From Dyadobacter psychrotolerans (GTDB taxonomy: Bacteria; Bacteroidota; Bacteroidia; Cytophagales; Spirosomataceae), in contig NZ_SMFL01000009.1 of NCBI RefSeq assembly GCF_004349265.1, positions 1-64,000 on the forward strand: 64,000 nt of DNA, in the 5' to 3' direction. Shown piece after piece: positions 1 through 7,329 of the stretch; position 1 is the first letter of the stretch; each line of letters opens with the position of its first letter. The notes below the pieces were generated by a model. The model was not told the origin of the DNA and searched no databases. It worked only from the letters and a program-made list of their open reading frames with translations. The translations under genes were made by a program, and so were the position numbers.

Positions 1-297
1 TAACCAAAAGTCTCTTTTTATAGCCGACGGTGCGAAAGCTCATAAAGACGAACTTTTTGATGCCAACAAATTAGTATTTAAAAAATTGCCGCCCGCTTGT
101 CCTGAACTAAATCCTATTGAAAGATTTTTCAAGGAAGTGCGGAGGTATCTGAAAAACAAAGTTTTTGACAGCCTAGAACTCGCACAACAAAAAATTCAGA
201 AAGTAGTAGAGAACATTTCAGAATCCATTGACAACGTGATTTCACTTACTTGTTTTCCCTATATCAGAAATACGTCTATTTAAATTGGATTTAGTAT
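1..297 (+). mobile_element. 3' end of an IS630-type insertion sequence (partial)
   Basis: The window opens inside an insertion sequence whose transposase ends at 283. The element's right end probably lies within about 290-300, because the oppositely oriented acetyltransferase reading frame loses its family sequence exactly there. IS630/Tc1-mariner elements target TA dinucleotides, and several TA steps occur at the junction. The exact terminal repeat cannot be set without the left end, which is outside the window. Confidence 0.7.
2..283 (+). CDS. IS630 family transposase, C-terminal part (partial at window start)
   Basis: This is the C-terminal 93 residues of a DDE transposase. The frame is open from base 2, so the real start lies upstream of the window; a TTG at 86 is only an internal codon. 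The segment IADGAKAHK carries the second catalytic Asp environment. PPACPELNPIERFFKEVRR is the typical IS630 third-acid region (N-P-I-E, with Glu as the last catalytic residue). A hydrophobic tail follows before the TAA stop. In this family the protein cuts and pastes its own element into TA sites. The neighbouring acetyltransferase gene appears to be its victim. Confidence 0.85.
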   Translation, partial: NQKSLFIADGAKAHKDELFDANKLVFKKLPPACPELNPIERFFKEVRRYLKNKVFDSLELAQQKIQKVVENISESIDNVISLTCFPYIRNTSI

Positions 298-605
298 AAG
301 TATCCTATACCTTTTCTGCGTTCATCCGGTATTACAAAGAATTCATTAATATAAGCTAAATGCAAATTTCCTTTTTCAATACTTATGAAGCTATATCCCA
401 AAACAGCTTCGCCTCTTGTACAAACTATATAATTACGATTATCTTGCAGTAAGAATTTTTTAATATACCTTCTATTTTTAGAACTGGACTTTTTAAAATC
501 GAAAGGTTCATTTTTTTCTTCTGCTAAATATTCATAGAATTTGTTAACAGTTACAAGAAGGCTCTCGGTGTCTTGGATTGTTGCATTTATAAATTTTAAA
601 TCCAT
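291..605 (-). pseudogene. GNAT family N-acetyltransferase, 3'-truncated by the IS630 element
   Basis: The frame has an ATG start at 605 and runs 104 residues. Residues 1-100 look like a GNAT acetyltransferase: an N-terminal helix pair, then the beta-4/motif A block INEFFVIPDERRKGIG, whose RRKGIG is the acetyl-CoA pyrophosphate-binding (R/Q-x-x-G-x-G/A) loop. The frame then ends abruptly in YLY and a stop, where a normal GNAT continues for another 45-60 residues (motif B). The break coincides with the IS630 end, so I read it as an insertion-disrupted, probably non-functional gene. The substrate cannot be told from the remaining part. Confidence 0.75.
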
Positions 606-1064
606 ATTTAACGTGATTTTAGGTCAAACGATTGAACATATTGACGTCTATGAATTAATCGTTTGTTACCTGAGCCGGAAATCGACTTTGGTTGGTGTAC
701 AAAGGCAATGTTTAAATCGATTATTTATGTTTAGACGCTTGCTATTTTTTATGTCACCAGTTATAGTCAATATTTTACGCATAGTTAGCCGACAATGGAT
801 AGAAAATGCCTGTAGGATACCTCGAACCATACTACACTCTGCTCCTACCCGCTTTAATTTTTGGACCAGTTTGTTTAGAGCAAACTCAGGTGCAGTGAAG
901 GGTATTTAGAAAGGAAGGGAATTACATTCTAAAACCGAATTGGAAGTAATTAGAAAGGAGAATGATGAACTCAAAAAAGCTTTGGGAGAGGGTACCGTGC
1001 GGCGTCCGCTTTGTAGTCAGATGCTTACTAACGAAAAAGCACCAACTTTCGTAAGGTTCTTTCT
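606..1064. other. Gap with decayed sequence; possible transposase remnant
   Basis: No convincing gene. A plus-strand frame from 541 to 909 has no family resemblance and begins inside the acetyltransferase stump. The same frame after its stop (about 910-990) reads a short Glu/Lys/Leu-rich coiled-coil stretch (ELEVIRKENDELKKALGE) like the end of an IS3-type OrfA, but it is too short to assign. The segment is best regarded as insertion-sequence debris. Confidence 0.4.
1028..1063 (-). terminator. Decayed terminator-like hairpin below pseudo-tRNA-Arg copy A
   Basis: The sequence is clearly homologous to the terminator at 1287-1322 (the AAAAAGCACCAACTTTCGTAAGG core is nearly identical), but the closing arm has decayed to GGTTC, so pairing is poor. 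It is evidence that the tRNA plus its terminator were duplicated together. Confidence 0.5.
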
Positions 1065-1147
1065 GTTGTCTCCCAGGGATTCGAAGCCGATCGCGGCACC
1101 ACAGCACCGGCCGCCCGGCGCAAACCTCCTGATCCGTAATCAGATGC
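1065..1147 (-). pseudogene. Broken tRNA-Arg copy A with 34-nt GC-rich insert in the T-arm
   Basis: On the minus strand this copies the tRNA-Arg(ACG) at 1324-1397 from the 3' end of the D-arm through the anticodon arm to the acceptor 3' strand. The 5' acceptor strand and most of the D-arm are missing. Immediately 5' of the T-loop TTCGAAT lies a 34-nt insert at 1086-1119. It begins GCCGGGCGGCCGGTGC and ends CGGC on the tRNA strand. Its ends (GCCG/CGGC) and inner arms (GCGGC/GCCGC) pair, so the insert can fold as an extended hairpin. The anticodon loop has also changed (TTACGGA). It cannot make a functional tRNA. Confidence 0.75.
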
Positions 1148-1157
1148 TATAACAAAA

Positions 1158-1195
1158 AAACACTTAGCAAATTAATGCTAAGTGTTTGATAATGT
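1158..1195 (-). terminator. Rho-independent terminator below pseudo-tRNA-Arg copy B
   Basis: A perfect 11-bp inverted repeat AAACACTTAGC (1158-1168) / GCTAAGTGTTT (1177-1187) is followed on the minus strand by a T-tract (positions 1158 down to 1154). This is a strong intrinsic terminator serving transcripts from the tRNA-Arg array. Confidence 0.75.
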
Positions 1196-1197
1196 TG

Positions 1198-1279
1198 TGG
1201 TCTCGCAGGGATTCGAAGCCGATCGCGGCACCGCAGCACCGGCCGCCCGGCCCAAAACTCCTGATCCGTAGCCAGGTGC
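1198..1279 (-). pseudogene. Broken tRNA-Arg copy B with 34-nt GC-rich insert in the T-arm
   Basis: This is a second partial copy of the adjacent tRNA-Arg(ACG). It keeps the anticodon stem-loop with a CTACGGA loop and the T-loop plus acceptor 3' strand. It lacks the 5' acceptor strand and D-arm, the homology ending at about 1279. A 34-nt insert occupies 1218-1251, directly before the T-loop TTCGAAT, and differs from copy A's insert at one base. The insert is about 80% G+C in an otherwise AT-rich neighbourhood and can fold on itself (GCCG-G-GCGGC ... GCCGC-GAT-CGGC). It is followed by its own terminator. Confidence 0.75.
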
Positions 1280-1286
1280 GTTAAAA

Positions 1287-1322
1287 CGAAAAAAGCACCA
1301 AACTTTCGTAAGGTGCCTTCTT
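1287..1322 (-). terminator. Terminator of the intact tRNA-Arg
   Basis: On the minus strand GGCACC (about 1317-1312) and GGTGC (1299-1295) form a short hairpin followed by a TTTTTT run. It begins 2-3 nt past the tRNA 3' end, as expected for a monocistronic tRNA. Confidence 0.7.
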
Positions 1323-1323
1323 G

Positions 1324-1397
1324 TGGTCTCGTAGGGATTCGAACCCCAAACCTCCTGATCCGTAGTCAGGTGCTCTATCCAATTGAGCTACGAAACC
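1324..1397 (-). tRNA. tRNA-Arg (anticodon ACG)
   Basis: This is an intact cloverleaf. The acceptor is GGTTTCG/CGAGACC with one G-T pair and discriminator A. The D-arm is AGCTC...GAGC, the anticodon arm CCTGA-CTACGGA-TCAGG gives ACG, and the T-arm is TGGGG-TTCGAAT-CCCTA. The 3' CCA is not encoded. The ACG anticodon is normally edited to ICG by the TadA deaminase, and a tadA gene is present at 21861. It heads a tandem array with two broken copies downstream. Confidence 0.95.
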
Positions 1398-1526
1398 ATT
1401 TATTAATCCCAATTCGTTGTTTCGATTTATAAAACCGACATTCTGAATTGGACTGCAAAGATAGGCAATGAATATGTTTTGAACAAACAGTCGCTTCCAA
1501 AATTTCGCAAAAAGTTTTTATTTTTT

Positions 1527-2306
1527 TTATTTACCCTGATAATCAGGCTTTCTCTTTTGTAGAAAAGCCATGGTACCTTCGGCAAAATCTGCCGTTTTGC
1601 TTAGTATTTCCTGGTTGACAGCTTCCAGTTCAAGCATTTCTTCCAGGTTTGAATGGTATGACTGGTTAAAAACAAGCTTCATCGTCCCGATTGCCTTGGT
1701 GGGAGCATTACGGTAATACCTGATCATATCATCAACTGCCGTGTCCAGTTCTGCTTCCGGAACAGCGCGGTTAATGAGTCCGATCTGTACGGCTTCCTTT
1801 GCTGAAACTTTTCTTCCGGTGGACGCAAGCTCAAAGGACCTTGCCGGGCCTAATAATCTTGGTAGAAAAAAGGCAGAACCTGCATCAGGCATCAACCCGA
1901 TCTGCACAAAAAGCTGACTTAAATAAACATCTTCACTTGCAATCACCACATCACATGCCAAAACCAAGGAAACACCTGCCCCCACGGCCAAACCATTTAG
2001 TCTGCATATAACAGGTTTGGGAATATTTCTTAAAGCTAAAATCAGCGGGTTGTAACGCGTCCGCAGCAGTTCTCCGGCGCTTTTCCCCGCGCCCACCGAC
2101 TCTTTCAAATCCGCACCCGAACAAAAAGCCTTATTACCTTCTGCCGTAAGCACCACAACGCGAACGGCCGGGTCGACTTCTGCGGCTTTAACGGCTTCGG
2201 TGATTTCAAGCAGCAATTCTGCATTTAAAGCATGATGTACCTCAGGCCGGTTCAGGCTGATGCGAACGACGCCATTGGTGTTGTCAAAGAGAATATTCTG
2301 GTACAT
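1527..2306 (-). CDS. Enoyl-CoA hydratase/isomerase family protein (PaaG-like)
   Basis: This is a cytosolic crotonase-fold enzyme of 259 residues, the usual full length. N-terminal ISLNRPEVHHALN is the family's first block. The oxyanion-hole segments are CSGADLKE (about residues 62-69) and NGLAVGAGVSLVLACDVVIASE (about 104-125). The block IGLMPDAGSAFFLPRLLG carries an Asp in the position seen in isomerases such as PaaG, rather than the second catalytic Glu of classical enoyl-CoA hydratase. That points to a 2-(1,2-epoxy-1,2-dihydrophenyl)acetyl-CoA isomerase-like or Delta-isomerase role, but no other phenylacetate genes are nearby, so the substrate stays open. It starts at ATG 2306. The short gap to the next minus-strand gene allows co-transcription. 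Confidence 0.85.
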   Translation of the reverse strand: MYQNILFDNTNGVVRISLNRPEVHHALNAELLLEITEAVKAAEVDPAVRVVVLTAEGNKAFCSGADLKESVGAGKSAGELLRTRYNPLILALRNIPKPVICRLNGLAVGAGVSLVLACDVVIASEDVYLSQLFVQIGLMPDAGSAFFLPRLLGPARSFELASTGRKVSAKEAVQIGLINRAVPEAELDTAVDDMIRYYRNAPTKAIGTMKLVFNQSYHSNLEEMLELEAVNQEILSKTADFAEGTMAFLQKRKPDYQGK

Positions 2307-2394
2307 GTTCTGGTGAAGTGAATGGGAAAAAGATCCTGTTCTAAATGTAGTTTAAATTCCTGCCTAAATCCAAACCAGTGCCCCACTCCTTTTT

Positions 2395-3033
2395 TCAAAA
2401 GAAATAGTAAACCGTGCCTACGCCGATAAAAATACCGCAAAAAACGCCGGCAGCGATCTGGGCTAAGTTGTGGGCATTCAGATACAGGCGGGCGCTCATC
2501 AGAAGACCTCCTGTAACAATTGCAAAAAGCAACGGATTTAGTAATGAACTTTCGTCATAACGCATCAGCAGCGCCATCATGATACCGATAGCTCCGCCGA
2601 TGCCGGTAGCATGGGCACTTATTTTCCAGAAAAGGCTCACCAACGCAACAACAATCAATGACAAGGTTGCACTTCCCAGGATCATCGAAATTTGTGGTGC
2701 CAGTTCACTAATCGGCTGTAACTTCCATCCAAACAGGTAGGTTGAAATTGCGTAAACAATGGCACTGGCCAGATATGGCAGCCTTCTTTCGCGCAGGTTG
2801 TCGACGTGCAAAGAACTAATAACGCCAAAACGATGGAAGTAATAGATGATCACAGCAGGCGCTACAAATGTATTCAGGAAGATCAGAAGCAATAAACTTC
2901 CCAAAGCCGGCAATTCCAAAGCACTCACACCGACCAGGTCAGGCGCTGCCAGAAACAGCAATGCAAAAAGATAGGTCGTGATGAGGAGCGGATGAAATAC
3001 GACTGAAAGAAATGTCGCGATACGGTTAGTCAA
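2395..3033 (-). CDS. PAP2-like integral membrane protein
   Basis: A 212-residue hydrophobic protein with about six membrane segments. Three places recall the phosphatidic acid phosphatase (PAP2) signature: RERRLPYL (about residues 81-88), KISAHATG (about 137-144, in place of PSGH) and SARLYLNAHNLAQIAAG (about 180-196, in place of SR-x5-H-x3-D). The final Asp is replaced by Gln and the SGH is altered, so phosphatase activity is doubtful. It may handle undecaprenyl or lipid phosphates, or be a structural relative. No ATG fits, and a TTG at 3033 is the likely start because it begins directly before the first hydrophobic helix. Confidence 0.6.
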   Translation of the reverse strand: MTNRIATFLSVVFHPLLITTYLFALLFLAAPDLVGVSALELPALGSLLLLIFLNTFVAPAVIIYYFHRFGVISSLHVDNLRERRLPYLASAIVYAISTYLFGWKLQPISELAPQISMILGSATLSLIVVALVSLFWKISAHATGIGGAIGIMMALLMRYDESSLLNPLLFAIVTGGLLMSARLYLNAHNLAQIAAGVFCGIFIGVGTVYYFF

Positions 3034-3198
3034 GACAGAAAAGACGTTAATCGGATGTTAAAAAACAAAACTAAGCTTATTAGGATTGGTAAAAATCCAC
3101 AATACAAATTTAAACAGACTCTCAACAAAACATATCAATGGTGTGCCAACACTGAAAAGTTAGTTCAGGTTTCACCATAGTTTTCGGGGTCTAATTTG

Positions 3199-3206
3199 TA
3201 TTTTTG
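3199..3206 (+). promoter_or_regulatory. Candidate -7 element for asnS (TATTTTTG)
   Basis: Matches the Bacteroidetes -7 consensus TAnnTTTG, about 93 bases before the asnS ATG. A clear -33 TTTG is not seen, only a T-run at 3181-3184. It is a candidate only. Confidence 0.35.
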
Positions 3207-3299
3207 CGCGAAATTAAATTATTCGTTAATAAGTTGTTGAATCCCTGACGATTATAATAACTGAATTCATTAACGGGTAACAGATAACATATTAAAACA

Positions 3300-4736
3300 A
3301 TGGGACCGTTACAGATCAAAGATTTATTGCTGCAAGCTCCGGAATCACAATCCGTTATCCTCAAAGGCTGGGTAAGAACAAAACGTGAAAGTAAAAATGC
3401 TATTTTCATAGCGCTCAACGACGGATCAACCATAAATAATATACAGGCTGTTGCCCAGCCAGGTCAGTTTTCTCCTGAATTGCTGCTTACTGTAACAACT
3501 GGTTCGTGCTTAAAAATCACAGGAAAACTGGTTGAATCGATGGGTTCGGGACAGGCGGTTGAAGTTCAGATCGACGACATCCACGTTTACGGAACCGCAG
3601 ATCCTGAGGTTTATCCGTTACAGCCTAAAAAACATTCACTCGAATTCCTGCGTGAGATCGCCCATTTGCGTCCGCGTACCAATACATTCGGCGCTATTTT
3701 GCGAATTCGCCACACGCTGGCTTTTGCTATCAATAAATATTTTAACGACAAAGGTTTCTTTTATCTTCATACGCCGATCATCACTGCTTCTGATGCAGAA
3801 GGTGCGGGTGAAATGTTCAGGGTGACTACGCTTGACCTGGACAAATTGCCAAGAACAGATGAAGGTGCCATCAATTTCAAAGAAGATTTCTTTGGTCGTG
3901 AAGCAAACCTGACCGTTTCGGGACAGCTTGAAGGGGAACTTGGTGCCATGGCGCTTTCCAAGATTTACACTTTTGGCCCGACTTTCCGTGCTGAAAATTC
4001 CAACACAACCCGTCACCTTGCCGAGTTCTGGATGATTGAGCCCGAAATGGCTTTCTTTGAATTGCAGGATAACATGGATCTCGCCGAAGATTTTGTAAAA
4101 ACGGTGATCAGCTACGCGCTGGAACATTGTAAGGATGATTTGAATTTCCTACAAAACCGTTTGACAGAAGAAGAAAAAAGCAAACCGCAAAATGAGCGCT
4201 CGTTGCCGTTGCTTGAAAAACTAAGCTTCGTCGTTGACAATCCTTTTGAAAGACTTACGTACACAGAAGCAATTGAAATTTTACTTCAGTCGAAACCGCA
4301 TAAAGAGAAAAAATTCCAGTATCCGGTTGGTTGGGGAATTGATTTGTCCAGCGAACATGAGCGTTATCTGGTAGAAAAACATTTCAAAAAACCGGTAATT
4401 CTGACCAACTATCCACGCGAGATCAAATCATTCTATATGAAACTTGATGAGGATGGAAAAACCGTTCGCGCGATGGATGTACTTTTCCCGGGTATTGGTG
4501 AAATTATCGGCGGAAGTCAGCGGGAAGACAATTACGAAAAATTGCTTGAACGTGTACATGAGGTAGGCATTGATCCGGAAACGATCTGGTGGTACCTGGA
4601 AACACGGAAATTCGGAACAGCGCCGCATTCAGGGTTCGGACTTGGTTTTGAGCGTCTGGTTTTATTCGTAACCGGAATGTCCAACATCCGTGACGTAATT
4701 CCTTTTCCGCGTTATCCAAAAAGCGCAGAATTCTAA
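3300..4736 (+). CDS. asnS: Asparagine-tRNA ligase
   Basis: Class II aminoacyl-tRNA synthetase that charges tRNA-Asn with asparagine in the cytosol. At 478 residues it is typical of bacterial AsnRS. The N-terminal OB-fold anticodon-binding domain (about residues 15-110) contains [21 protein letters not shown]. The catalytic domain follows with motif 2 [20 protein letters not shown] (about 229-248) and motif 3 [15 protein letters not shown] (about 447-461). The AsnRS-type insertion between motifs and the C-terminal FPRYP are present. ATG start at 3300. It is transcribed alone, divergent from the PAP2-like gene, with 266 bases between them. Confidence 0.97.
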   Translation: MGPLQIKDLLLQAPESQSVILKGWVRTKRESKNAIFIALNDGSTINNIQAVAQPGQFSPELLLTVTTGSCLKITGKLVESMGSGQAVEVQIDDIHVYGTADPEVYPLQPKKHSLEFLREIAHLRPRTNTFGAILRIRHTLAFAINKYFNDKGFFYLHTPIITASDAEGAGEMFRVTTLDLDKLPRTDEGAINFKEDFFGREANLTVSGQLEGELGAMALSKIYTFGPTFRAENSNTTRHLAEFWMIEPEMAFFELQDNMDLAEDFVKTVISYALEHCKDDLNFLQNRLTEEEKSKPQNERSLPLLEKLSFVVDNPFERLTYTEAIEILLQSKPHKEKKFQYPVGWGIDLSSEHERYLVEKHFKKPVILTNYPREIKSFYMKLDEDGKTVRAMDVLFPGIGEIIGGSQREDNYEKLLERVHEVGIDPETIWWYLETRKFGTAPHSGFGLGFERLVLFVTGMSNIRDVIPFPRYPKSAEF

Positions 4737-4823
4737 TTGAGACCGAAGGGGTTACTTTTTAAAACTCCGGGCGTATAGAATAGTGTATTTGTCGTGAAGT
4801 TTTTAAATTTTTAAAAGCACACC

Positions 4824-5957
4824 ATGAAAAAGCACTATTCAAGAACTTTAAGCAGGGCCGGACTGATTTTATCGCTGGCTCTGCTTTTTAATTTTAAAGC
4901 CGCCTGGCAGGCTTCCGGACAAAGCTTTCAGATCGTCTGGAAGATGGACGAATCGGTAGCAGGAGCCTCATCGAGTAATAATTTTACACCCGATGACGCA
5001 GAATTGATCGGCGCTAATCCGTTCAGCCTGTGGCCATATCTTTCAGACGGGAACGGCGGTTCTGCTCATGTGTCGGTTTACTGGCCAACTGGATTCACAG
5101 CAGGACGTTACATGGATCTTTCTTATGGCGTCAGCACGCACGAATACAATTTATCCTCCATTTCTTTTCGGGTAAAAAGATCAGGATCCGGGCCGCTCGA
5201 TGTGGCACTGCGAACTTCCATGGACGGGTTCGGCTCCAATCTGTCGACTTTTAATTTGTCTTCGGACGGGAGTTTTTACAATGTTACCGTTCCGCTTGGT
5301 TTTAAAAACCTATCTACCGGGCTTGCTTTCCGGATTTATGGCTTCAATGCAGATTACAGAGGCACCTTCTATATCGATCAGGTTGTCCTTAACGGAGAGG
5401 TAACCAGTTTCGTTTTGCCGGTTAATCTTACCTACTTCAATGCAAGAAGCACAGAAAACAGAGTAAACCTTTTTTGGGAAACGTCCTGGGAGAAAAACAG
5501 TAAGGAATTTATTGTCGAAAGAAGTATTGATCTGATAAATTTTTCGGCGATTGGAACCGTTAACGCAGCAGGTGAAACCGAAGAAAGAGCACAGTATGTT
5601 TTTCAGGATGAACTGCCGTTTGCGGGTGCCAGTTACTACCGTTTAAAAATGGTTGACACTGATTTGCGGGCCGCCTACTCCAAAATCCGGGATATAGAAA
5701 TTCATTACGACCAGCCGATTCTTACCGTTTCTCCCAACCCTGCTCAGCCGGGCAACATTCGAATTCTGAAAAGTAATATTGATCCTGCAAAGCTTATTTT
5801 ACGAAATATTCTTGGCCAGAATTTTAAATTTAATTTACAACAATCCGAACCCGGATACATCGGCCTGCTGCCCGACCAATCGCTTTTACCGGGAATATAC
5901 GTTATTTCATTATTACAAAACGGCAAACAAGTACATACGAAAGTATTAGTTCCGTAA
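4824..5957 (+). CDS. Secreted protein with T9SS type A sorting domain
   Basis: A 377-residue exported protein. Residues 1-35 form a Sec signal peptide (basic KKHYSR start, then LILSLALLFNFKAAW). Residues 40-200 are a probable beta-sandwich of unknown family. About 201-290 resemble the fibronectin-like module that precedes many Bacteroidetes sorting domains (LPVNLTYFNARSTENRVNLFW, then ASYYRLKMVD). The last 80 residues, beginning LTVSPNPAQPGNIRIL, form a type A C-terminal domain that directs export through the type IX system and anchoring at the outer surface. The function of the passenger region is not recognisable. Confidence 0.8.
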   Translation: MKKHYSRTLSRAGLILSLALLFNFKAAWQASGQSFQIVWKMDESVAGASSSNNFTPDDAELIGANPFSLWPYLSDGNGGSAHVSVYWPTGFTAGRYMDLSYGVSTHEYNLSSISFRVKRSGSGPLDVALRTSMDGFGSNLSTFNLSSDGSFYNVTVPLGFKNLSTGLAFRIYGFNADYRGTFYIDQVVLNGEVTSFVLPVNLTYFNARSTENRVNLFWETSWEKNSKEFIVERSIDLINFSAIGTVNAAGETEERAQYVFQDELPFAGASYYRLKMVDTDLRAAYSKIRDIEIHYDQPILTVSPNPAQPGNIRILKSNIDPAKLILRNILGQNFKFNLQQSEPGYIGLLPDQSLLPGIYVISLLQNGKQVHTKVLVP

Positions 5958-6055
5958 AGTTTTGATAGCTTAATTTGTAATACATTTAATAAGTAATAAC
6001 TGTAAAGGGCGTTCGTTAGCTTACAACGTTTGAAAAATTTAATGGCCAAAAGCCT

Positions 6056-7267
6056 ATGTTGAAAAAAGTGCAGCCGAAGGTGTGGGGGGCGGTAGCAGCC
6101 GTCTTGATTATTTTTTTAGTTTCGTGGGGATTGATACGCAGGAGCCACACGGCCAAAGAAACAGAAACGATTAAACGCAAGGCATTTGCCAAGCTTGATC
6201 CATCGCTTATCAAAAATCCTGACGCAGTTACAGCCAGGAAAATTGAAAAAATACAGGACATTTTCCGCAGAAAGAAAAATGCCGGTTTCAACGGCAATGT
6301 TTTGATTGTGCAGAAAGGCGAGGTTTTATACCAGAACTCTTTTGGTTTTGCACATCTGAAAGAAAAAGATTCACTAACTGTCCATTCGCGTTTTCAGCTT
6401 GCTTCTTTATCAAAGCCATTCACGGCTATTGCAATTTTAAAACTGATCCAGGAAGGCAGGGTAAGTCTGGACGATTCAGTTCAAAGGTTTTTCCCCGAAT
6501 TTCCTTATCACGGTGTGAAAGTGGATATGCTTTTAAGTCACCGCAGCGGTCTTCCCAACTATATTTATTCTTTTCCTGACAGCATCCGCCACGGCAAAAA
6601 GTACCCTTCCAATCTGGATGTGATCGAATGGTATGGGAAAGTAATTCCAACGCCTACACCATATAACCGGCCAGGAAGATCTTTTAATTACTGCAATACC
6701 AATTACTGCGTATTGGCAGGCATTGTCGAAAAAGTGACCGGAGAGCCTTTCGGACAGTTTTTAAATCAGCAAATATTTGCTCCTCTGGGAATGACCGAAA
6801 CGTTTTTGGTAACGGACACTTCCAGCGCAGCCGTTGAAAACCGCACAGTTGGTCACCAGTTTGGTCGCCGGCTTGAAAAAGATTATTATGATGGTGTGGT
6901 CGGAGATAAAGGCCTTTACTCCACAACTACTGATATTTACCGTTTTTATAATGGTTTAACAAAAGGCCTTCTTCTGGACAAAAAGCTTTTAGATGAAGCC
7001 TTCAAACCAAGAAGTTTCGAGCGGGCCGGGATCAGAAATTATGGCTACGGCTTCCGGATGCACATCAAAGAAGACAATACTGCGCGCTTCTTGTATCACG
7101 GAGGCTGGTGGAAAGGTTACAACACCATGCTTTGGGTTTGTCCGGAAGATGAAGCCGTAATTATCGTACTTGGAAATTCCTACAACCGGTCCACTTATGA
7201 CCTTCGCGAGCTTTTGCAGGTTATACATGGCGATGAGAAGATTGCAGAAATTGAGAAAGACATCTAG
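6056..7267 (+). CDS. Serine hydrolase, beta-lactamase class C / DD-peptidase family
   Basis: A 403-residue periplasmic or membrane-anchored penicillin-recognising enzyme. Residues 8-25 are a hydrophobic signal anchor. The catalytic motifs are in order: Ser117-Leu-Ser-Lys120 (SxxK), Tyr-Cys-Asn near residue 210 (YxN) and His348-Gly-Gly (HxG in the KTG position). The family includes class C beta-lactamases, esterases and D-aminopeptidases. The HGG form and the length favour a peptidase or esterase over a true AmpC. ATG start at 6056. It precedes nuoL by about 60 bases, but a functional link is unlikely. Confidence 0.85.
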   Translation: MLKKVQPKVWGAVAAVLIIFLVSWGLIRRSHTAKETETIKRKAFAKLDPSLIKNPDAVTARKIEKIQDIFRRKKNAGFNGNVLIVQKGEVLYQNSFGFAHLKEKDSLTVHSRFQLASLSKPFTAIAILKLIQEGRVSLDDSVQRFFPEFPYHGVKVDMLLSHRSGLPNYIYSFPDSIRHGKKYPSNLDVIEWYGKVIPTPTPYNRPGRSFNYCNTNYCVLAGIVEKVTGEPFGQFLNQQIFAPLGMTETFLVTDTSSAAVENRTVGHQFGRRLEKDYYDGVVGDKGLYSTTTDIYRFYNGLTKGLLLDKKLLDEAFKPRSFERAGIRNYGYGFRMHIKEDNTARFLYHGGWWKGYNTMLWVCPEDEAVIIVLGNSYNRSTYDLRELLQVIHGDEKIAEIEKDI

Positions 7268-7329
7268 GTTCGTTTGATATTCGGCCGCTAATTCAGGATA
7301 TTTGCCCCACAAACGAATATTTGCCTCCT

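Noticed and set aside
541-909. 122-codon open frame on the plus strand
   Set aside because: It starts inside the antisense of the GNAT stump, resembles no family, and has an erratic composition; likely chance in decayed sequence.
1086-1119. T-arm insert as a group I intron or tRNA intron
   Set aside because: 34 and 17 nt are far too short for a group I intron, there is no known bacterial bulge-helix-bulge intron at this place, and the host tRNA lacks its 5' strand anyway.
922-1152. Open frames on both strands across the tRNA-Arg remnants
   Set aside because: They translate tRNA pseudogene sequence and terminators and so are not genes.
1065-1279. tRNA-Arg fragments as attachment sites of the integrase at 23.4 kb
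   Set aside because: That integrase lies beside tRNA-His, whose 3' sequence differs; no integrase is near the Arg array.
3636-4127. Long antisense frame within asnS
   Set aside because: Mirror of a strongly conserved gene's codon pattern; no family resemblance.
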